From: an uncultured Fibrobacter sp. | Lineage (GTDB): Bacteria; Fibrobacterota; Fibrobacteria; Fibrobacterales; Fibrobacteraceae | DNA length: 5,553 bases | Reading direction: 5' to 3' | Assembly: GCA_947306025.1 (NCBI GenBank) | Contig: CAMZFJ010000158.1 | Span: forward strand, 1 to 5,553 | In this document: in pieces, positions 1 to 5,553 of the stretch | Position numbering within the stretch: the stretch's first letter is position 1 | Layout: each line of letters begins with the position of its first letter | Program-made: the position numbers and the translations under genes | Notes under the pieces: model-generated | Databases searched by the model: none | What the model was told of the DNA's origin: nothing | The model's input: only the letters and a program-made list of their open reading frames with translations

Positions 1-84
1 TTTATTCATTTTCTTATTTCTTTTGTATTTTAAGTGAGTCTGTATTTTATACACGTTTTAGAGGAGTTTTTGGATTAGGAGTTT

Positions 85-1389
85 ATGAAAAAGTTTTGTA
101 AAAAAGAGTTGTTATGGGCTTTTCTTTGCATTTTTTGTGCAAGCTTTTTTACGTCGTGCTCTGAATCTGTTGATGCGGATTGGCATGCTACGCTTCAGCC
201 TGATTCGAGTCGCCCCATAGTTCATAAACTTTATCCGAATGATATGGCCAAAAATGATTCCGCAGCGGTGAATCTGGCTCGTGGAATTGCGCTTGTGGTT
301 CATCCGGGGGCGTCATATACACTTTCTTTTGATATTGATTCGACTCAGCCGGCTCCGGAATTGCAGTTGTTCCGCACTTATGACCTTAAAAATTCCAAGA
401 ATCACGTGGGTTCCGTAAGGGTTCGGACTTTGTCGCCAACGGTTGTCGGAAATCGCTATGAATATTCGTTTACGTGTGAAGAAAATAAAATGTCGATATG
501 GTTTACATCGCTAGGTGTTGATGGTCAATACTATGAAGGCAATGTAAACAATATTCATTTGAAAGGCGAGGGAATTTACGATGATACCTTGACGATTAAT
601 TTGATTGTCGTTGGCTCCATGGTAAATACGCTTGACGGCAAAAATATTGATGAGCTGGCGAGCTACATGCTGAAACTTTTCCGCGAAAAATATTACGGCA
701 TAACTATCGATACCCTTTATGTTCGCTATGCCCACAATCACCCGACTTTGGGCCCGTATTATCCGGCCGATCAACCGTGGGTGGCTGGTATCAGTTCTCC
801 GGATATGTTTGTTAGTGAATTGGCTGGCTGGCCCGAAGATGGGCTTCGCAATGCGCTGAACATTGTTCTTGTCCATAGCATAAAAAATAAAGATGTTATG
901 GGGTATTCTCGTGTGTTTTCGGGAATTTTAGGGGCCGGCAACCTGAGCTCTGTTGTGATTGGTGAATATGTTAAAAATAGTAATGGGTATGATTTGCTTT
1001 CGTCGTTCAATATTGTTATGACGGCGATTCACGAAACAGGGCATTTCTTTGGACTTAGGCATACTTCGACCACAAAGCGTGACTTGGGACTGCTTGTCGA
1101 TTCTGGAGAAGACGACGGCGTTATTGAAGATTTATCGAACATCGAGGACGGTTTGACGGATACTCCGTTCTGTGATTTTTTTTCTAGAAGTCCCCTTTAT
1201 AAGAGCGGCGAAAGTGCCGGTGGCTATGCCCTTGAACGAGGCTCTTACTTGTCGAAGTCGGGTATACATGCATGCCCTGATCAAAATAACATAATGTTTC
1301 CTGTGACGCTTGACGACGCGGGCACGGTTTCTTTTTCAAAACAGCAGATGGAAATTATACGTTCGTCGTTGATGATTTTCCCGCATTAA
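85..1389 (+). CDS. Lipoprotein zinc metalloprotease, metzincin, M43 (pappalysin)-like
   Basis: Predicted surface or periplasmic lipoprotein that hydrolyses peptide bonds using a zinc ion. The N-terminus is a lipoprotein signal: basic MKK, a hydrophobic stretch and the lipobox FTSC, with the acylated cysteine at residue 25. Residues about 30-165 are beta-rich and unrecognised. The catalytic part runs from about 168 to the end. It carries the full metzincin zinc motif HETGHFFGLRH (H316, E317, H320, G323, H326), with the three histidines as ligands and Glu as general base. DGLTDTP follows at 355-361, then the Met-turn NNIMFP with Met404, and a final FSKQQMEIIRSSL helix. This order (DxxxDTP, Cys363 and Cys397 as a possible disulphide, N-x-M, then F-x-x-x-Q) resembles family M43. 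The start is supported by AGGAG at 77-81, only 3 bases before ATG, which is short spacing. The substrate is unknown. No intact propeptide or sorting tail is recognised. The metzincin call is firm; M43 membership is inferred. Confidence 0.9.
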   Translation: MKKFCKKELLWAFLCIFCASFFTSCSESVDADWHATLQPDSSRPIVHKLYPNDMAKNDSAAVNLARGIALVVHPGASYTLSFDIDSTQPAPELQLFRTYDLKNSKNHVGSVRVRTLSPTVVGNRYEYSFTCEENKMSIWFTSLGVDGQYYEGNVNNIHLKGEGIYDDTLTINLIVVGSMVNTLDGKNIDELASYMLKLFREKYYGITIDTLYVRYAHNHPTLGPYYPADQPWVAGISSPDMFVSELAGWPEDGLRNALNIVLVHSIKNKDVMGYSRVFSGILGAGNLSSVVIGEYVKNSNGYDLLSSFNIVMTAIHETGHFFGLRHTSTTKRDLGLLVDSGEDDGVIEDLSNIEDGLTDTPFCDFFSRSPLYKSGESAGGYALERGSYLSKSGIHACPDQNNIMFPVTLDDAGTVSFSKQQMEIIRSSLMIFPH

Positions 1390-1392
1390 AAA

Positions 1393-1929
1393 ATGAAAGC
1401 TTCTCAATTTTCTGAAAATGCGCAGTTGATTGCGTTTGTGTTGCAAAAGGGTGCCGAATGGGACCCGAATGTTATTGAACTCCTTGAAAAAACGTGGGGC
1501 AAAATTCGCCATAAAGGGCGCCTCTTTGCGTTTGACAAGACGGATTATTACAAGCCTGAGATGGGTGATGATTTGTATCGCGGTGTGGTCTCGTTTGAGC
1601 GTGAAATCCCGCCGGAGACGATTGCCGAAGAAAAGGAACGCAGCAATGCGTTGGAACTCACGACCGCTTCGGCAGATGCGCCAGAACTCCGCCATGTGAA
1701 CATTGACATTGGCTATATGGACATGGACAAGGTGGTGCTGCCAAGCTACAAGCGCGGGCCGTTTAAACTTTATGCCGGCAAGGGCGTTTGGCTCGACATG
1801 CTTTTGACGTATGCGAAGGGCGTTTTCCACCCGACGGCGTGGGCGTTTGACGATTTTATGCGGAACCCCTACCAGCACGATTTGCAGTTAATCCGCGAAA
1901 AGTATAAAAAGGCAAGAAAAAACGGGTAA
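1393..1929 (+). CDS. DUF4416 family protein, function unknown
   Basis: A 178-residue protein with no signal peptide or membrane segment, so probably cytoplasmic. It matches the remembered conserved pattern of DUF4416. The N-terminal part has a helix ending in ELLEKTWGKI, then FAFDKTDYYKPEMGDDLYR at residues 45-63 (family pattern F-x-F-T-x-Y-Y-x-x-E-M-G-x-x-L-x-R) and a following SFEREIPPE. The C-terminal part has HVNIDIGYMDMDKVVLPSYK at 101-120 (family VNLDPGYL...KLVLAT.K), then KLYAGKGVWLDMLLTYAKG and a HPTAWAFDDF block near 146-155. The length fits the family's usual size of roughly 180 residues, so the gene looks complete. No biochemical role is known to me. It starts 3 bases after the stop of the metalloprotease gene with no visible Shine-Dalgarno, suggesting translational coupling. 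It is much more GC-rich (33/60 and 34/60 GC in the rows starting at 1561 and 1741) than the next gene. Family call fairly sure; function unknown. Confidence 0.88.
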   Translation: MKASQFSENAQLIAFVLQKGAEWDPNVIELLEKTWGKIRHKGRLFAFDKTDYYKPEMGDDLYRGVVSFEREIPPETIAEEKERSNALELTTASADAPELRHVNIDIGYMDMDKVVLPSYKRGPFKLYAGKGVWLDMLLTYAKGVFHPTAWAFDDFMRNPYQHDLQLIREKYKKARKNG

Positions 1930-2065
1930 ACATAAAGTTCTAATTTGCCTAAAATTATTTATCGATGTGTTAAAATAATAACAAATTTATACATATAAAT
2001 CACTTTAAATAAATTTATAAATAATTAGATTTTTTTCATACTTTGTCACAAAAAGGAGAAAAAGT
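1930..2065. promoter_or_regulatory. AT-rich intergenic region with dyads, likely promoter region of the next gene
   Basis: This stretch between the DUF4416 gene and the secreted-protein gene is strongly AT-rich. It contains a perfect 7-base inverted repeat ATTTATA-CA-TATAAAT at 1985-2000, and overlapping 10-base palindromes ATAAATTTAT at 2009-2018 and ATTTATAAAT at 2013-2022. The 9-mer AAATTTATA occurs at 1983-1991 and again at 2011-2019, a 28-base offset. TATAAA occurs at 1994 and 2016 as possible -10 elements, but neither has a convincing -35 partner. No hairpin terminator is seen after the DUF4416 stop. A promoter for the downstream gene is expected from the change of gene and composition, but its exact position is not supported. 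Confidence 0.4.
2052..2060 (+). promoter_or_regulatory. Strong ribosome binding site of the secreted-protein gene
   Basis: AAAGGAGAA lies with its GGAG core at 2055-2058, 7 bases before ATG at 2066. This is the best Shine-Dalgarno in the window and fixes the start, which is followed at once by a typical signal peptide. Confidence 0.8.
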
Positions 2066-3505
2066 ATGAAAAAAATATGTCTATTGTTGTTTTTGGCTAT
2101 CTCTATGGGATTTGCCGCAAAATTCGAATTGGAGGGGTTTGTTCAGTACACTAGTGATGAACAAATATGGAACCTAAAAATAAAAAATATAAGTGGTAAG
2201 GATATAGAACGCTTTAAAATCTATCATTATTTGGTGTATGAATATAGTAATAAGACGTATCCTAATCCTCCATATAGTAAATCGGCTTATGGTAATGTTA
2301 TAGATAAATTTAGGAGAGTCTCGGCTGACTATGCTAGGCAGGAATTTGATTTTAATGGAAAAATTGCTGCAGGAACGACTTATCCTTCTGAAAAAAATGT
2401 GTATATACAATATGCTGCACGTAATTTACGCAAGGAAAAACCAAGGACGGAATCTTTACCTTTAGATGACTATGTCATCGTGACATATTCAGGCAAACTT
2501 TTATACGGAGATTCATCTCGTTTTTATTCTGCTATTGGAGTGTTTAGCTCCTATAATGATGGTAGCAATCATAATTTAGTGCGAATTGGTGGCTTGGGTT
2601 TTGGGTCTGATCACCAAATCTTTTCAATGTTCATTGATACAGAAGATAAAAATGATCAAACAAAAATAGATGATAATTCCAGTATAAAATATATTCAGGG
2701 AATGGCAATAAAAAATAGTGGTATTGAGTTTGATTACAGCTATGACTATGTTAGAAAACTGCCTCGAATTAAATATGATTATGCCGTTTTGAGATTGGAT
2801 TATGAATGTCCCGAAAACGGGATTCCTTTCAGTCGTCATCATGATGCTGAAGATAAAAATAATAAAAATTCTTATGATTGGGATATATGGCCTAACGTAA
2901 TTGATAAAGATGCTACTTTTGAGTATTGTTTTGTAGAAGCTGATAGCAAATCGAAAGAAACGTATCCTCCTATACATTTAAGTCGCGATTTTGCTTTTTT
3001 TGCCAATCCTCCATCTTCGATTCAGGGGGTCGAACGTCACGTTGTTTACATAGACGATGAAGACAATAACAATAAAAATTCATGGAATTATTACGGAGCG
3101 TCTTCTGATATTGTTAATAAAATCAAGAAAATCATGAGTGGAACGAAAAATACGACAATGCATTTTGTCACAAGAAAATATTCATTGGATAAGTCTGCAA
3201 TGACTGCTGCCAGTGCTAACAACTCGAATTCTACAGATAATTTGTATGTTGTTGCAACTCCTCTTGCACCGGCAATCAAGGGCCTTGACCGTTCAGCAGT
3301 GGCTGTTGAACTTAAATCAGCAGGCGATGTCAAAATTTCGATTGTGAATGTTAATGGTGCTCAAGTTGTAAGTGTTGTTGAAAAAAATCTTCAATTGGGC
3401 GTTCATCAAATCAAGTGGAACACTGAAAAATTGTCTAACGGTCGCTATGTTGTAAAAATTGAACAGAATGGCTTGGTGAATGCAAAGAATATAATTTTGA
3501 AGTGA
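2066..3505 (+). CDS. Secreted protein of unknown function with type IX-like C-terminal sorting domain
   Basis: A 479-residue exported protein. Residues 1-17 form a signal peptide (MKK, hydrophobic core, likely cut GFA|AK). The tail from about 402 resembles the Por/type IX secretion sorting domain and FlgD-like Ig folds: DVKISIVNVNGAQV at 421-434, then a GVHQIKWN strand, LSNGRYVVKI at 456-465 and the ending KNIILK. In Bacteroidota such tails send proteins through the outer membrane to the surface; the same is inferred here. The body (18-400) is rich in Tyr, Asp, Asn and Lys, is beta-like, and matches no family I can name. It contains three motifs of form D-x-E-D-[KN]-N at 191, 260 and 330, which could bind calcium. 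The N-terminal segment (WNLKIKNISGKDIERFKIY) loosely recalls a carbohydrate-binding beta-sandwich, a weak idea only. No catalytic motif is evident. Hand counts give about 30% GC in body samples and about 41% in 3181-3420. It is followed by a terminator, so it is probably a single-gene unit. Confidence 0.9.
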   Translation: MKKICLLLFLAISMGFAAKFELEGFVQYTSDEQIWNLKIKNISGKDIERFKIYHYLVYEYSNKTYPNPPYSKSAYGNVIDKFRRVSADYARQEFDFNGKIAAGTTYPSEKNVYIQYAARNLRKEKPRTESLPLDDYVIVTYSGKLLYGDSSRFYSAIGVFSSYNDGSNHNLVRIGGLGFGSDHQIFSMFIDTEDKNDQTKIDDNSSIKYIQGMAIKNSGIEFDYSYDYVRKLPRIKYDYAVLRLDYECPENGIPFSRHHDAEDKNNKNSYDWDIWPNVIDKDATFEYCFVEADSKSKETYPPIHLSRDFAFFANPPSSIQGVERHVVYIDDEDNNNKNSWNYYGASSDIVNKIKKIMSGTKNTTMHFVTRKYSLDKSAMTAASANNSNSTDNLYVVATPLAPAIKGLDRSAVAVELKSAGDVKISIVNVNGAQVVSVVEKNLQLGVHQIKWNTEKLSNGRYVVKIEQNGLVNAKNIILK

Positions 3506-3530
3506 TCTAATATTTTCTGATTTTTTTTAG

Positions 3531-3566
3531 AAAGGATTTTCGGCATGGCTGAAAGTCCTTTTTTTT
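3531..3566 (+). terminator. Rho-independent terminator after the secreted-protein gene
   Basis: The left arm AAAGGATTTTC (3531-3541) pairs with the right arm GAAAGTCCTTT (3551-3561). All 11 positions pair, one as a G-U wobble. The 9-base centre GGCATGGCT can add three more pairs around an ATG loop. An eight-T run at 3559-3566 overlaps the 3' arm. The hairpin begins 26 bases after the stop codon. The bases before the stem are Ts rather than As, so it acts on the + strand only. Confidence 0.9.
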
Positions 3567-3673
3567 ATGAAGTACTCGTAATTATTGGGCTATAGAATGA
3601 AATTAGCCTCAAGAATGTTTTTTTTATTGTGTGCTGGATAATTGTTATTACGTTTTTTTTATATTACATGTTG
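3567..3673. other. Leader region before the propeller lipoprotein gene
   Basis: This short region between the terminator and the lipoprotein start must hold the promoter for the last two genes, because the terminator isolates them from upstream. GATAAT at 3637-3642 matches a -10 consensus at five of six positions and would give a short leader, but no -35 element is visible near 3614. TAGAAT at 3593-3598 is an alternative. T-runs occur at 3618-3625 and 3653-3660. No Shine-Dalgarno precedes the lipoprotein ATG. A 14-codon open frame at 3597-3641 is discussed separately. Confidence 0.35.
3597..3641 (+). other. Possible 14-residue leader peptide or decayed signal-peptide fragment
   Basis: ATG at 3597 opens a frame reading MKLASRMFFLLCAG, then TAA. 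It has the look of the first part of an export signal: a basic start, then a hydrophobic run ending in LLCAG. It ends 32 bases before the lipoprotein ATG, in a different frame. There is no clear Shine-Dalgarno before it. It may be chance in a T-rich region, a translated leader, or the remnant of an older signal sequence. Translation is not demonstrated. Confidence 0.2.
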
Positions 3674-4870
3674 ATGAAAAAGAATTCCTTATTCCTGGGA
3701 CTCTTGTCCCTTACGCTTTTCGCGTGCTATAGCCCCGATCCGTTTAATGCGGAAACCTCTGATGTTGCCGAGTCCGATAAAAATTCTGCGATTGGGAAAA
3801 TCTATCCCGTAAATAAAGACAAGCAGGTTTGCAATCCATCGGTCTCGCAAGATACGGTGAACTATCCTGCTTCGATGCTGTGGTTGAATTTTGGTGGCAC
3901 GTTGAATGTAAATGCCCCGGATAGTGTTTACACATTGCGTTATGAGGATGGATTGGATGTACACGATCGCTTGTCCGTTGTGGATACTGCAAATAATGTG
4001 AAGTGGTATTTTATGCGGTCCAAGGGCGAATGCGAATTCCAGGATCCGGAATGGAGTACTCATGCGAATTTCATTGTTGCCTTGCGTGGGTATGATATAG
4101 ATGGTAGCACTGCTTGCCAAAATAAGGATTTCGGGATTTTTGCTGTTCGCATGTCGGATAAGAAAAGGTTTTGGTTTTTCGAGAAAAATATTATTTCGGA
4201 AGCGACTCCGCATGTGTGGGTGAAACCTTCGGCAGAAACCGAAAAAGATGGTGACGCCTCTACCATTGAGGGATTTTTTGGAACGAAAGAAGTGCGCTTA
4301 ACCTATGTCGATGGAACGGAGAATCATCCTCTGGATATCGTGTTTATCGATTTTGCGAATGGCGGTAAAGAGAAGGCTATTAAGCTCAACAAACCTGTGG
4401 ATCGTGGTGACTGGAGGATTGATAGTCCGCTGATTTCGCCGGATGGAAATTTTGTGGTTTACAACATGACGATGCAATCCGATGAAAAAACTTGGGAGGC
4501 TTATGTCCAGGAGCTTTCCAAGGATTCGAAGCCGGTAAAGATTGAACGTACAAAAGACATGATGTCAGAGCCGGCACAACCGCATTGGTTTGCGTTTAAC
4601 GGGAGACTCTTTGTGTTGTGGACCGAGTTCCCGGCTGGTAGGATGCAGAACAGAGTTAATTTGATGGAGGCTTCTGCTCAAGATGGTTCTGCAGGCCGCA
4701 CGGTGATGCGTGAAATTCGATTAACGGCTGGGGCTCCGGCTGACCTCGCTGTGGAATGGGTGGGGGAAAATAAGGAGATTGCTCCGATTCCAATGATGGG
4801 TGGACGTTCTCCTGATGGAAAATTCCTGGCGACTGGTACTGACAAGGCTTATTTGCTTAAGCTCCCGTGA
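3674..4870 (+). CDS. Lipoprotein with TolB/PD40-like beta-propeller repeats
   Basis: A 398-residue predicted lipoprotein of the cell envelope. The chosen ATG gives MKKNSLFLG..., a textbook lipoprotein signal with lipobox LFAC and acylated Cys18. The same frame is open upstream to a GTG at 3629 and an ATG at 3668, but the longer versions add an extra hydrophobic stretch and have no ribosome site, so the short start is preferred. Propeller-type repeats are visible: DPEWSTHANFIVAL near 124-137, SPLISPDGNFVVYNM with SPDG at 255-258, SEPAQPHWFAFNGRLFVLW near 300, and GGRSPDGKFLATGTD with SPDG at 379-382. These resemble PD40/WD40-like blades, as in TolB, and suggest a binding scaffold rather than an enzyme. 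It might belong with Fibrobacter-specific paralogous lipoproteins carrying such repeats, but I cannot test this. The beta-barrel gene follows 8 bases later, so the two products probably act together at the outer membrane. The ligand is unknown. Confidence 0.85.
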   Translation: MKKNSLFLGLLSLTLFACYSPDPFNAETSDVAESDKNSAIGKIYPVNKDKQVCNPSVSQDTVNYPASMLWLNFGGTLNVNAPDSVYTLRYEDGLDVHDRLSVVDTANNVKWYFMRSKGECEFQDPEWSTHANFIVALRGYDIDGSTACQNKDFGIFAVRMSDKKRFWFFEKNIISEATPHVWVKPSAETEKDGDASTIEGFFGTKEVRLTYVDGTENHPLDIVFIDFANGGKEKAIKLNKPVDRGDWRIDSPLISPDGNFVVYNMTMQSDEKTWEAYVQELSKDSKPVKIERTKDMMSEPAQPHWFAFNGRLFVLWTEFPAGRMQNRVNLMEASAQDGSAGRTVMREIRLTAGAPADLAVEWVGENKEIAPIPMMGGRSPDGKFLATGTDKAYLLKLP

Positions 4871-4872
4871 GG
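4868..4872 (+). promoter_or_regulatory. Ribosome binding site overlapping the upstream stop codon
   Basis: TGAGG combines the TGA stop of the lipoprotein gene with a GAGG Shine-Dalgarno, 6 bases before ATG at 4879. This supports the start of the last gene and implies coupled translation of the pair. Confidence 0.7.
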
Positions 4873-4878
4873 TTCGAC

Positions 4879-5553
4879 ATGAAAAAGAATTTTTTGATTG
4901 AAGGTTGTTCTCTTGTCGCACTTGTTGCGGTTGCTTTTTATGCGGGCTTTAATTCTCCTGTGGCTCCAGCGACTCCGTGGGAGTCTATTGGCGGTTGCGG
5001 TGCCGGCGGTTCCGGTGGCGGTTCTGGCGATGGCATCAAGTGGATTGGCCAGGGCGTTTCTGGCGGTTATCTTGAGGCGGAAGTCTTTACGAAGTATAAT
5101 GTAGGGCAGAACTTTTCTGCGCTTTCGGTGACTCCGCATTTTTCTATCAAGCCGACATGGGATACGAAGGTTGGCATTTCGATTCCGTTCATGAGCCATC
5201 AGGGCGAAGTGCAGTATCGTAGCAACCAACCTCCGGCGGACCGTAGCACCGGCGGCTTTGGCGATATCTCGTTTGATTTTTCGAAGACGATTGGCAGTGG
5301 TGGTGCGGCTTCGCTTTCGGCATCGCTCACGATCCCGACAGGGCAGTACGACATTAAGCGCGGAACGGATGCTGGAAAGGAAATCTTGCCGAGCAGTTTC
5401 CAGAAAGGGAGCGGGCTTTACTCGCTTACGCTTGGATGGGACTACAGCCGCGATACGGACAAGGGCATCTGGCTCTATAGCTTGAGCTACACGCACCCGT
5501 TTGCGATGCACTTGTTCTCGGGCGAAAATGAGTTTAACGACAGCTATTGGAAG
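4879..5553 (+). CDS. Outer-membrane beta-barrel protein, 3'-truncated by window end
   Basis: An open frame of 225 codons with no stop before the window ends, so only the N-terminal part is seen. It begins MKKNFLIEGCSLVALVAVAF, a hydrophobic export signal with an unusual Glu8 and Cys10, possibly cut after VAPA (residue 31). A Gly-rich segment follows with a single Cys40 (GGCGAGGSGGGSGDG). From about residue 60 there are alternating amphipathic strands typical of barrels: LEAEVFTKYNVG, ALSVTPHFSIKPTWDTKVGISIPF, GGFGDISFDFSKTIG (126-139), AASLSASLTIPTGQYD (PTG at 153-155), GLYSLTLGWDYS and GIWLYSLSYTHPF. The GFGD...PTGxYD pattern resembles the MetA-pathway phenol-degradation-like (PF13557) outer-membrane family, whose members are putative channels; this is inference from pattern memory. 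It sits directly behind the propeller lipoprotein, probably in one operon. GC-rich third positions match the DUF4416 gene. What it transports, if anything, is unknown. Confidence 0.85.
   Translation, partial: MKKNFLIEGCSLVALVAVAFYAGFNSPVAPATPWESIGGCGAGGSGGGSGDGIKWIGQGVSGGYLEAEVFTKYNVGQNFSALSVTPHFSIKPTWDTKVGISIPFMSHQGEVQYRSNQPPADRSTGGFGDISFDFSKTIGSGGAASLSASLTIPTGQYDIKRGTDAGKEILPSSFQKGSGLYSLTLGWDYSRDTDKGIWLYSLSYTHPFAMHLFSGENEFNDSYWK

Noticed and set aside
23..53. Possible promoter for the metalloprotease gene (TTGTAT at 23-28 with TATACA at 48-53)
   Set aside because: The -10 matches four of six positions and the 19-base spacing is long. In such T-rich sequence this is expected by chance, so it was not called.
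1336..1878. 180-codon open frame on the - strand over the DUF4416 gene
   Set aside because: The + strand frame matches a known family along its whole length. The - strand product is basic, low in recognisable features, and has no ribosome site.
2020..2037. AAAT-AATTAG-ATTT hairpin followed by a T run, as a terminator for the DUF4416 gene
   Set aside because: The stem has only 4-5 A-T pairs and no G-C pair, so it would not be stable enough.
3629..3673. GTG start extending the propeller lipoprotein by 15 residues
   Set aside because: The extension would put a second hydrophobic stretch before a complete lipoprotein signal and has no Shine-Dalgarno. The ATG at 3674 gives a standard 18-residue lipobox position.
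3689..4213. 174-codon open frame on the - strand over the propeller lipoprotein gene
   Set aside because: It lies antisense to a gene with a clear lipobox and SPDG repeats, and its product shows no family signature.
4849..5511. Long open frame on the - strand (220 codons) over the last gene
   Set aside because: Its product is Arg-rich with no signal or recognisable motif. The opposite strand carries a Shine-Dalgarno, an export signal and barrel strands in an uninterrupted frame, so this is an antisense shadow.

Overview
The window looks like chromosomal DNA from a Gram-negative bacterium with an outer membrane, most likely a Fibrobacter or close relative (Fibrobacterota). This is an inference from gene style: two lipoproteins with signal peptidase II boxes, a secreted protein ending in a type IX (Por)-like C-terminal sorting domain, an outer-membrane beta-barrel protein, and moderate GC with locally AT-rich stretches. 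No rRNA, tRNA or classical marker gene is present to confirm it. All five genes lie on the + strand. No mobile element, CRISPR array or RNA gene was found.

Region 1 (1-1929): a short AT-rich leader is followed by a lipoprotein zinc metalloprotease of the metzincin type, closest in layout to family M43 (pappalysins), with motif HETGHFFGLRH and a Met-turn. Three bases after its stop begins a 178-residue protein recognisable as DUF4416. The two are probably co-transcribed, although their likely functions have no obvious connection.

Region 2 (1930-3566): an AT-rich intergenic stretch with small palindromes leads, through a strong Shine-Dalgarno sequence, to a 479-residue secreted protein of unknown function. 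It has a signal peptide, three acidic/Asn-rich D-x-E-D-[KN]-N motifs about 70 residues apart, and a C-terminal sorting domain. Its body is clearly more AT-rich than its tail and its neighbours. A good Rho-independent terminator closes this unit.

Region 3 (3567-5553): a lipoprotein with TolB/PD40-like beta-propeller motifs is followed 8 bases later by an outer-membrane beta-barrel protein that runs off the window end. This last gene is an open frame from 4879 to 5553 with a Shine-Dalgarno overlapping the previous stop. The pair is likely an operon acting at the outer membrane.

Overall, every complete gene except DUF4416 encodes an exported product, as does the truncated last gene, so this is a cell-envelope and secretion neighbourhood. 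I see no clear evidence of a defined new multi-gene system. The most unusual items are the 479-residue secreted protein with its periodic motif, and the propeller-lipoprotein/beta-barrel pair.
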